Assembly (NCBI GenBank): GCA_009782865.1
Contig: WRIF01000041.1
Location: forward strand, 1 to 9,179
Length of the DNA: 9,179 bases
Direction: 5' to 3'
DNA from: Promicromonosporaceae bacterium
GTDB lineage: Bacteria; Actinomycetota; Actinomycetes; Actinomycetales; Cellulomonadaceae
Shown: piece after piece, positions 1 to 5,013 of the stretch
Numbering within the stretch: position 1 is the stretch's first letter
Layout: each line of letters opens with the position of its first letter
Notes under the pieces: model-generated
The model's database searches: none
What the model saw: only the letters and a program-made list of their open reading frames with translations
What the model was told of the DNA's origin: nothing
Translations under genes and position numbers: made by a program

Positions 1-541
1 CCGCGGCGGATCGCAGCCAGCGTGCGGCCTGCCTAGGGCTGGTGAGTCGAATGACCCGGGGGTCGCTGGCCCGCAGTGCCGAGTAACGGCGACGGTAGTT
101 GGTGTGCTCGGTCCACGACCAGCGAATGATGTTGTCCTGCGGGTTCCACTTGAACAGGTTGGACAGGCGTTCTCGGTTGCCGTGCCAGATCGGCCGTCCG
201 GTCACCGCCCGACGCAGGGTTCGCCCGATTACCCTCCGCATGATCACCCAGCGCGAGTAGTCGAGCCAGACGATGACGTCGGCATCGTCGAGGGGGCCGG
301 CGATCTGCGCCAGGCGATCATTCCAGTTACCGCATGCCACCCAGCCGGTGGCCGCTGGTCCCGTCAGCAAGGCGGACAGGCGCCGTGTCACCGTGGCATC
401 GTCGGCCTGCTGCCAGTCGGTGTCCCAGAAGACCTCATCGAGTTCGATGTGATGAACGCCGAGCCGCCGGGCCAGTTCGCAGGCGTAGGTGGTCTTGCCG
501 GAGCCCGAGTTGCCCACCACGCGGACTTTGTGGATGAACAT
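1..541 (-). CDS. P-loop nucleotide kinase-like protein (FlaR/adenylate-kinase-related), 3' end cut off
   Basis: This reading frame starts at ATG 541 (minus) and stays open for 180 codons to the left edge, so its stop lies outside the window. A Walker A motif GNSGSGKTT covers residues 10-18. It is followed by HIELDEVFW (about 31-39), WVACGNW (67-73), a hydrophobic strand ADVIVWLD (87-94) and an arginine-rich stretch (about 102-112). This order resembles the small P-loop kinases annotated as 'topology modulation protein FlaR' or adenylate-kinase-like, which are usually 170-190 aa, so little is probably missing. The substrate is unknown. The start is supported by a GAGAGGA ribosome-binding site 7 nt upstream (549-555). 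The gene runs away from the repeat region to its right. A cytosolic ATP-binding role is secure; the exact function is inferred only from family resemblance. Confidence 0.85.
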   Translation of the reverse strand, partial: MFIHKVRVVGNSGSGKTTYACELARRLGVHHIELDEVFWDTDWQQADDATVTRRLSALLTGPAATGWVACGNWNDRLAQIAGPLDDADVIVWLDYSRWVIMRRVIGRTLRRAVTGRPIWHGNRERLSNLFKWNPQDNIIRWSWTEHTNYRRRYSALRASDPRVIRLTSPRQAARWLRSAA

Positions 542-548
542 GGCCACA

Positions 549-555
549 TCCTCTC
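549..555 (-). promoter_or_regulatory. Ribosome-binding site of the P-loop kinase gene
   Basis: On the minus strand the sequence reads GAGAGGA, 7 nt before the ATG at 541. It fixes the start codon of the P-loop gene. It also contrasts with several genes further right that have no Shine-Dalgarno sequence. Confidence 0.7.
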
Positions 556-671
556 AGACGAGCCGCCCCAGGTGTCCCTTGGGCTAGCCGCCTGGCGGTC
601 TGCCCGCTCAGCCGGACTTCGTGGATGCGATCATCGGGCGTGAGCGTGGGGTGTGGAACGTCGGGCATCGT

Positions 672-713
672 GTGTCAGGTGTCAGGTGTCAGGTGTCAGG
701 TGTCAGGTGCCAG
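672..713. repeat. Heptamer tandem array (GTGTCAG)
   Basis: Six contiguous 7-bp units are present: five copies of GTGTCAG and a last copy GTGCCAG, followed by a decayed AGTCAG. The array is upstream of the P-loop gene and outside any credible coding frame. A minisatellite made by slippage is the simplest reading. From 556 to 671 and from 714 to 830 I see no gene and no other clear structure. Confidence 0.9.
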
Positions 714-942
714 GAAGTCAGGAGAGGCCGGGCTCGGTGGGCGCCTCTGGGGCTCGGAACACGCTTTGCTTCTGCGCCCAAGGGCACGGACGCGGCCTCG
801 GGACGCCGTCCGGAAAGACCTGGGGCGGCAGGGAAATCGGTTCCATTGGTACGAAAAGCGATTTCGGCGGGGGCGAAAGCGCCGCTGCCAGCCCAGGGGA
901 CGGTTGGAACCGTTTTCGGTGTGGCTAGGCAACCGCCGGCAG

Positions 943-1740
943 GCGGGTGGGGAACCTTCTCGGAAACGTTGAGCACGCTCGGTCCGGGCGGCAGTAGGCC
1001 TGCGGAAACGTTGGCCGCCGCTTCGAAGCTGGCCGGCAGTTGTCTCGCCGGCGCTGGATGCAGCCCTGGAAGCGGTTGGGAGTCCTTTGAACGCGGGTGG
1101 GGAACCTTGTCGAGAACGTTGAGTGCGCCCCGCCTGGGCGTCGGAGGTGGCATGAAAACGTTGACCGTGGCCTCGGAACTCCCTGGTTCGGCCCTGAAAG
1201 CGGTTAGGGAACCTCTCGACAACGTTGATCGCGGCCTCAGAGCTGGCCGGGAGTCGTCTCGTCGGCCGCTGGGCGCGGACCTGAAACCGGTTGGGAGGCC
1301 CTCGAGGGGCGGGCGGGGAACCTTGTCGACAACGTTGAGCGCGCCTGGGCTCGGGTGGCAGTTGGCTTGCGAAAACGTTGGCTGTGGCCTCGAAGCCCCT
1401 TGGTTCGGCCCCGAAACCGGTTGGGGAACCTCCCGAAAACGTTGATCGCTGCCTCGGAGTTGGCCGGGCGCCGCCTCGCGGGCCGCTGGACGTGGCCCTG
1501 GAACCGGTTGGGAGGCCCTTGAACGCGGGTGGGGAACCTTGTCGAGAACGTTGAGCACGCCTGGGCTCGGGCGGCAGTTGGCTGCGAAAACGTTAGCTGT
1601 GGCCTCGAGACCCCTTGGTTCGGCCCTGAAATCGGTTAGGGAACCTCTCGAAAACGTTGAGCGGGGCCCCGGCGCGAACCGGGGGGCGTCCCGCGGGCCG
1701 CCGGACGCAGCCCTGAAAACGCTTTCAACAACCCCGAGAA
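943..1740. repeat. 216-bp higher-order tandem repeat, three units plus one shortened unit
   Basis: The word GCGGGTGGGGAACCTT (or a one-base variant) recurs at 943, 1093, 1309 and 1525, giving units of 150, 216, 216 and about 215 bp. Each full unit carries five sites spaced about 42, 42, 22, 65 and 44 bp. The first unit lacks the third and fourth sites, a 66-bp difference that is close to three 21.6-bp steps, so phase is preserved. Units differ by single-base gains and losses in the spacers (for example near 1368 against 1583), which would break a reading frame. This argues that the block is non-coding even though long frames stay open on both strands. Confidence 0.85.
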
Positions 1741-1747
1741 GCGGTCT

Positions 1748-1880
1748 ACCTGCCGGCCGAAACCGTTCTACGGACCGATGAAACCGTTCTACGGACGTTT
1801 GTTAGTTCCCCTACCTGCCAAACGAAAACGGTTCACGAGCACCTGTCGGGCCCTTGCCCAACCTGCCAAAAAACGGTTTC
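1748..1880 (+). repeat. Promoter-proximal composite motif in three copies (ACCTGCC plus operator core)
   Basis: The word ACCTGCC is followed within 2-4 bp by an operator core three times: at 1748-1767 (core GAAACCGTTC), 1813-1834 (GAAAACGGTTC) and 1861-1880 (AAAAACGGTTTC). A second GAAACCGTTC with the same downstream CTACGGAC lies 21 bp after the first (1780-1796). This block differs from the 216-bp units but keeps their phase. It is the segment nearest to the exported-protein gene, so it is the likeliest to contain its promoter. A weak -10 candidate TAGGTC lies at 1895-1900, which would put the last site over the -35 region; this is speculative. Confidence 0.6.
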
Positions 1881-1933
1881 TCCGTCCCTACCTTTAGGTC
1901 ATCGGGAACCACCCGAACAGCACTACCGCATCT

Positions 1934-1940
1934 GAGGGGA
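1934..1940 (+). promoter_or_regulatory. Ribosome-binding site of the exported protein gene
   Basis: GAGGGGA ends 8 nt before the ATG at 1949. It supports this start, which is also the only one that gives a complete signal peptide. Confidence 0.75.
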
Positions 1941-1948
1941 TCGGGAAC

Positions 1949-2623
1949 ATGTTCAAGACCACCAAGACCCAGGCCATCGTCACCGCCGCCGCCGCGATCG
2001 TCGCCGGCGCCACCATCTTCACCCTGACCACCCAGGGCGAGGCCCAGGCCGTTGTAGTCGCTCCCGCCGCTCAGGTCATCTCCGCTGTCGCCGACACCGA
2101 CGTCACCGCCACCACCGAAACCGTCTCCGTCGAAACCGTCTCCGTCGAGACCGCTTCCGTCGAGACCACTTCCGTCGAGGCCACCTCGGTCGAGGCCAAC
2201 GACGACACCCTGAACACCACCGTCTCCGACGACGCCTCCCAGGCTCCCGTTGACGAAGCCACCTCGATCCGCGACGCCGCCGAGGCCGAGGCCGCCCTCC
2301 ACAACGTCACCATCCACTGGGGCGACACCCAGGGCCAGGCTGGCGCCTTCTCCCCGGCAGAGCCCGGCGTCATCCGCGTCAACCCTGCAATCATCGACTT
2401 TGGCCTCGACACCACCATCGCCGTCGTCCGCCACGAAGCCGCCCACAACGAGATCCAGGCCATCTGCGGCACCGCCACCCCGGAAATCGCCGGAAGCGCG
2501 TTCGAAGCCGTCACCGACGCCTACGCCGACACCTTCTTCGGTGGTCTCTCCTACCAGAACTACGGCTTCACCGCCGACCAGGCCGCCATCGCCGCCGCCA
2601 TCAACGCCGGCAGCTGCAACTAG
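1949..2623 (+). CDS. Small exported protein with HExxH zinc-protease signature (gluzincin-like)
   Basis: The product is 224 aa. A basic n-region (KTTK), a hydrophobic stretch (about 9-28) and an AQA cleavage site at 32-34 form a Sec signal peptide, so the mature protein should be secreted or cell-wall associated. A low-complexity acidic Thr/Ser/Glu stalk with five-residue repeats (V-E-T-x-S, residues 56-83) follows. The C-terminal half has HEAAH at 162-166 and FEAVTDAYAD at 185-194. H162, E163, H166, E186 and D190 have the same spacing as the zinc ligands, catalytic Glu and supporting Asp of thermolysin (HExxH, 19 residues, ExxxD). C173 and C223 could form a disulfide. The domain is much smaller than a typical gluzincin, so activity is inferred from the motif only. 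Codons end in C almost throughout, suggesting high expression. It lies directly downstream of the phased site array. I do not recognise a named family. Confidence 0.85.
   Translation: MFKTTKTQAIVTAAAAIVAGATIFTLTTQGEAQAVVVAPAAQVISAVADTDVTATTETVSVETVSVETASVETTSVEATSVEANDDTLNTTVSDDASQAPVDEATSIRDAAEAEAALHNVTIHWGDTQGQAGAFSPAEPGVIRVNPAIIDFGLDTTIAVVRHEAAHNEIQAICGTATPEIAGSAFEAVTDAYADTFFGGLSYQNYGFTADQAAIAAAINAGSCN
2114..2197 (+). repeat. 15-bp in-frame tandem repeat in the stalk of the exported protein
   Basis: About five and a half copies of a 15-bp unit (consensus CGAAACCGTCTCCGT) encode repeats of V-E-T-x-S. The first two copies are nearly identical and later ones decay toward VEA. Such units vary in number between strains in surface-protein stalks. 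The unit also contains GAAACCG, the left half of the operator core upstream; this may be chance. Confidence 0.85.
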
Positions 2624-2700
2624 TCCGTATCCCAGGCCGCCAGGCAGGGCCACATCGGCCAGCAGACGACCACAGAGGGCAAGCCATTCGAGCAAGGCCG

Positions 2701-2747
2701 CAACCGCCACCCCTCAGGCGGTTGACGACGACGGGGCGGACCGCCCC
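2701..2747 (+). terminator. Paired hairpins after the exported-protein gene, possible U-less terminator
   Basis: Two inverted repeats lie close together: CAACCGCC (2701-2708) with GGCGGTTG (2717-2724), loop 8 nt, and GGGGCG (2733-2738) with CGCCCC (2742-2747), loop 3 nt. They sit about 80-125 bp after the stop at 2623. There is no T run, so this could be only a hairpin-type terminator as seen in actinobacteria. From 2624 to 2700 and from 2748 to 2798 I see nothing else. Confidence 0.4.
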
Positions 2748-2798
2748 TAGGCAGTCAGCGGTTCATTACCTCTGGTCTCCGACGCCGCGCGACCCCCT

Positions 2799-2909
2799 CT
2801 CACGACGACGCCCTTTAGCCACAACGTCTTCTCGCCACGGCACTTTCTCGCCACAACGCCTTCTCACTACGACGCTCCCTCGTCACAGCGTCACTCGCCA
2901 CAGCGCTTC
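2799..2909. repeat. 16-bp tandem array, seven degenerate copies
   Basis: Units with consensus CTCGCCACAACGCCTT begin at 2799, about 2815, 2831, 2847, 2863, 2879 and 2894, a period of 16 bp with one 15-bp step. Copies differ at several bases but keep the CNAC-RC core. The unit length is not a multiple of three and no coding frame is credible here. The function is unknown: it could be a decayed minisatellite or a binding array at about 1.5 helical turns. Confidence 0.75.
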
Positions 2910-2967
2910 GCCCGGTTGGTGGCACGGGACCGGACCAGCACGGGCGTGGTCAATTGATCTTCCATGC

Positions 2968-3124
2968 GGGGCAGGGTTGCCGGGGGCACGGCAACCCACA
3001 AAGGGGCAGGGTCGCCGGGGGCGGCGGCCCGATGGGGCAGGGCTGCTGGGGCAGCGACCCGATGGGGCAGGGCCGCTGGGGCAGCGGCCCACCGAGGAAG
3101 GGGCAAAGCCGTCGAGGCGACGGC
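2968..3124 (+). repeat. Array of five stem-loops with compensatory changes
   Basis: A GGGGCAR-type word starts each unit at 2968, 3003, 3034, 3064 and 3100 (period 30-36 bp), and each unit contains an inverted repeat. Arms are GGGTTGCCG/CGGCAACCC (2974-2997), GGGTCGCCG/CGGCGGCCC (3009-3030), GGGCTGCTG/CAGCGACCC (3040-3060), GGGCCGCTG/CAGCGGCCC (3070-3090) and GCCGTCG/CGACGGC (3108-3124). Stem positions 4, 5 and 8 switch between T-A and C-G pairs in matching fashion between units 1 and 4, so pairing seems to be maintained. The array runs directly into the terminator at 3144. It could be a structured RNA, a set of REP-like palindromes or a protein-binding array; I cannot tell which. Confidence 0.75.
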
Positions 3125-3143
3125 ACCAAAAAAGGGGGCATAA

Positions 3144-3178
3144 GCCCCGCCGGACCTGGGCAGGTCCGGCGGGCCTTT
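3144..3178 (+). terminator. Strong intrinsic terminator
   Basis: CCCGCCGGACC pairs perfectly with GGTCCGGCGGG across a 6-nt loop (TGGGCA), followed by CC and TTTT. This is a classic Rho-independent terminator in the plus direction. It ends whatever transcript enters from the stem-loop array or the exported-protein gene, and insulates the DUF3039 promoter about 60 bp downstream. The run of six A at 3128-3133 is on the other side, so weak termination on the minus strand is possible. Confidence 0.85.
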
Positions 3179-3233
3179 TCCTGTGCCGAGACGGGCGAAG
3201 GTTATCTTCTGGCCGACCCACTTTCCGCGGCAG

Positions 3234-3239
3234 TAGAAT
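3234..3239 (+). promoter_or_regulatory. -10 hexamer of DUF3039 gene, leaderless start
   Basis: TAGAAT ends 6 nt before the ATG at 3246, which places the expected transcription start at the start codon itself. No Shine-Dalgarno sequence is present and no good -35 is seen. A leaderless mRNA is inferred. Confidence 0.6.
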
Positions 3240-3245
3240 CTCCAC

Positions 3246-3545
3246 ATGACCGACCCCTTTGGCGCCCCCACCGCGCCCGACGTGACGCAGCCCGCCGGCG
3301 GCACCGCCGTCCTGGAACGCCCCGAGGTCAAGCCGGCCGAGCCCGGCGATCACGAGCGCTTTGCCCACTACGTGCGCAAGGCGAAGATCACCGAGTCGGC
3401 CGTGATGGGCAAGCCCGTCATTGCGCTGTGTGGCAAGGTCTGGGGCCCCAGCCGCGACCCCAAGAACTTCCCGGTCTGCCCGGCGTGCAAGGAGATCTAC
3501 GACGGCCTGATGAACCCCGACAACGGCCAGGACGAGCCCGCCTAG
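3246..3545 (+). CDS. DUF3039 family protein
   Basis: This 99-aa cytosolic protein has a disordered Pro/Ala-rich start (1-33), then the family block GDHERFAHYVRK (34-45), ALCGKVW (60-66) and FPVCPACKEIYDGL (75-88). C62, C78 and C81, perhaps with a histidine (H36 or H41), could bind one metal ion. DUF3039 proteins are conserved small actinobacterial proteins of unknown function, typically encoded next to the pncB-clpS-murI neighbourhood, as here. The start is chosen because of the promoter 6 nt upstream and because it precedes the conserved block by a normal distance. Its stop codon overlaps the stop of pncB on the other strand. Confidence 0.92.
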   Translation: MTDPFGAPTAPDVTQPAGGTAVLERPEVKPAEPGDHERFAHYVRKAKITESAVMGKPVIALCGKVWGPSRDPKNFPVCPACKEIYDGLMNPDNGQDEPA

Positions 3546-4897
3546 GGCACGGTCCGCACGGTCGGGATGCAAGGCTCGCCGCTGGAGAGGCGGCGAGCCC
3601 CCCGGGGCAGTTCGCTGCGCGAGGCCGCATGGCGGGCAGTGGCGTTGCGCACGCCGGCCTCGCCCACCCAGCGGGCATCCACCGCTCCGGCGGTCGCCAG
3701 TTGGACGTGCAGGGGGCGCTGGTCCGCGGCGGGCCGCCAGGCCCGGACCGCCTCATCTGGTCCGACCACCACCATCTCTTCGACGGCCCGGCCCGTTGCG
3801 TCCAGGCGCCGGGCGGTGGCCTTGCGTCCCCCGGCAGACGGCTTGCCCGTCGAGTGCTTGGCCACGGACTCAAGGACGCCTTGGGAGTTTTCGCGGGCGA
3901 CGAGCTTGTAGACCATCGCGCAGGTAGGGGCGCCCGAGCCGGTGACCAGCGAGGTCCCGACGCCATAGGAATCTACAGGCACCGCGGCCAAGGCCGCGAT
4001 GGCGTACTCGTCAAGGTCTGAGGTGACGATGATCTTGGTGCCGGAGGCACCGAGCCGGTCGAGCTGCGCCCGAACCTCCACCGCCATCACCCCGAGGTCG
4101 CCGGAGTCGATGCGCACCGCGCCCAGGTGGGGGCCAGCCACCCTGATCGCGTTCTCGACCCCGGCGGAGATGTCGTAGGTGTCTACGAGCAGCGTGGTGC
4201 CCACCCCGAGGGAGCGCACCTGCGCCTGGAAGGCCGATGCCTCGTCGTCGTGCAGGAGGGTGAAGGCATGCGCGGCCGTCCCGATGGTCGGGACGCCGTA
4301 GCTGCGGCCGGCCTCCAGGTTCGAGGTTCCGGCGAAACCGGCGATGATCGCGGCCCGCGCGGCGCCGACGGCGGCCTGCTCGTGGGCGCGCCTGGCCCCC
4401 ATCTCCAGGCAGGGGCGGTCCTTCGCGGCGGAGGTCATGCGGGAGGCGGCGGAGGCGACGGCGGAGTCGTAGTTCAGCATCGACAACAGCAGGGTCTCGA
4501 TCAACACGCAGTCCGCAAACGTGCCCTCCACCTGCATCAGCACCGAATCGGGGAAGAACACCTCTCCTTCGGCCATGCCGCGGATGTCACCCTGGAAGCG
4601 GTAGGTGGCCAGGTAGTCGATGGTCTCGGCGTTGACCACTTCGTGTTGGGCTAGGTACTCGAGTTCCGCGGGGCCAAACCGAAACGTCGGCAGTGCCTCC
4701 AGGAAGCGGCCCACCCCCGCGAGCACGCCATACCTGCGCCCGGCGGGCAGGCGCCGGGTGAAGGCCTCGAACACGCAGCGGCGCTCGGCGGTGCCCTCGG
4801 CGAGCGCGGCCTGCAACATGGTGAGCTCGTACTTGTCGGTGAGCAACGACGTCGAGGCGCGCGCGCTCGGTGACAGCCGAAGCCGATGCGAGTCCAT
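3542..4897 (-). CDS. pncB: Nicotinate phosphoribosyltransferase
   Basis: This enzyme joins nicotinate and PRPP to give nicotinate mononucleotide, coupled to ATP hydrolysis, in the Preiss-Handler NAD salvage pathway in the cytosol. The product is 451 aa, close to the roughly 450-aa actinobacterial enzymes. Visible motifs are LLTDKYELTMLQAA (18-31), EMGARRAH (165-172), GTAAHAF (206-212, with H210 at the position of the phosphorylated histidine of the family), VRIDSGDLG (261-269), TSDLDEY (292-298), the phosphate-binding GVGTSL (312-317) and the C-terminal LSSGEPCIPT that closes most homologues. The ATG at 4897 has no Shine-Dalgarno sequence but has a -10 hexamer 6 nt upstream, so a leaderless mRNA is likely. 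The gene is transcribed separately from the murI operon behind it. In many actinobacteria clpS lies beside pncB; none is present between pncB and murI here. Confidence 0.95.
   Translation of the reverse strand: MDSHRLRLSPSARASTSLLTDKYELTMLQAALAEGTAERRCVFEAFTRRLPAGRRYGVLAGVGRFLEALPTFRFGPAELEYLAQHEVVNAETIDYLATYRFQGDIRGMAEGEVFFPDSVLMQVEGTFADCVLIETLLLSMLNYDSAVASAASRMTSAAKDRPCLEMGARRAHEQAAVGAARAAIIAGFAGTSNLEAGRSYGVPTIGTAAHAFTLLHDDEASAFQAQVRSLGVGTTLLVDTYDISAGVENAIRVAGPHLGAVRIDSGDLGVMAVEVRAQLDRLGASGTKIIVTSDLDEYAIAALAAVPVDSYGVGTSLVTGSGAPTCAMVYKLVARENSQGVLESVAKHSTGKPSAGGRKATARRLDATGRAVEEMVVVGPDEAVRAWRPAADQRPLHVQLATAGAVDARWVGEAGVRNATARHAASRSELPRGARRLSSGEPCIPTVRTVP
3573..3599. terminator. Perfect 10-bp hairpin inside the pncB 3' end, possible bidirectional terminator
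   Basis: GGCTCGCCGC (3573-3582) and GCGGCGAGCC (3590-3599) pair perfectly across a 7-nt loop. The hairpin lies 28 bp beyond the DUF3039 stop and within the last codons of pncB. No T run follows on either strand. Since the two genes leave no intergenic space, this is the only visible candidate for ending the DUF3039 transcript. It may instead be only a by-product of the conserved SSGEP codons. Confidence 0.35.
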
Positions 4898-4903
4898 GGG
4901 CCC

Positions 4904-4909
4904 AATCTA
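4904..4909 (-). promoter_or_regulatory. -10 hexamer of pncB, leaderless start
   Basis: On the minus strand TAGATT ends 6 nt before the ATG at 4897. No ribosome-binding site lies between them. A short inverted repeat, AGACGG with CCGTCT (4934-4947), sits upstream. It could be a weak terminator for the murI operon. Confidence 0.55.
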
Positions 4910-4963
4910 GGCGCGCGACCGCCGCCTGGCGGGAGACGGGGCCGTCTGCGTGCGACCCCCAGG

Positions 4964-5013
4964 CCAATTTGAACCCTAGGCCGATTCGAGCCCTAGACCG
5001 ATTCGACCCCTTG
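4964..5013. repeat. 17-bp direct repeat, three copies, spanning the murI stop codon
   Basis: Units CCAATTTGAACCCTAGG (4964-4980), CCGATTCGAGCCCTAGA (4981-4997) and a partial CCGATTCGACCCCTTG (4998-5013) are in tandem. The murI stop (CTA at 4993-4995 on the plus strand) falls in the middle copy, and the next copy carries a second stop in a shifted frame. The repeat therefore forms both the last residues of MurI and its 3' flank. Confidence 0.75.

Larger units (their letters stand above)
831..1880. promoter_or_regulatory. Helically phased array of about 25 AANCGNT operator-like sites
   Basis: About 25 short sites share the core A-A-N-C-G-N-T and all point the same way. They come in two main forms, GAAAACGTTG and GAAACCGGTTG. 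The central CpG steps begin at 838, 859, 911, 967, 1009, 1073, 1117, 1159, 1201, 1223, 1288, 1333, 1376, 1418, 1440, 1505, 1549, 1591, 1633, 1655, 1720, 1764, 1785, 1829 and 1874. Intervals are 21-22, 42-45 or 64-66 bp, that is one, two or three times about 21.6 bp (two helical turns); only 911 is out of register. The site at 1714-1727, TGAAAACGCTTTCA, is a perfect 14-bp palindrome of the type bound by LacI/GalR-family repressors. That family assignment is an inference, and no regulator gene lies in the window. The array ends about 70 bp before the exported-protein gene. Confidence 0.75.

Noticed and set aside
621..1558. Long open frames on both strands across the repeat block (plus 621-1445, minus 689-1558, plus 1539-1781)
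   Set aside because: They stay open because the DNA is GC-rich and the repeat length (216) is divisible by three. Single-base indels between units shift the frame, the best conserved parts are the palindromic sites rather than codons, and no domain is recognisable.
831..1880. CRISPR array
   Set aside because: Repeat cores are only about 10 bp, spacers are themselves duplicated, intervals vary between one and three steps, and there are no cas genes.
831..1880. Iteron-type replication origin or Tn7-like transposon end
   Set aside because: The 21-22-bp spacing fits either, but there is no replication initiator, AT-rich unwinding region, transposase, terminal inverted repeat or target duplication in the window. 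Both remain possible only if such genes lie outside it.
1811..2750. Gly/Val/Asp-rich minus frame 1811-2710 and Pro/Ser-rich plus frame 2250-2750
   Set aside because: They are shadows of the exported-protein gene. Their composition is what its C-ending codons give in other frames, and the plus frame has no start signal.
2883..4021. Frames over the stem-loop array (minus 2883-3572, plus 2954-4021)
   Set aside because: They run through hairpins, a terminator and the opposite or shifted frame of DUF3039 and pncB. The repeated Pro/Gly words come from the G-rich array.
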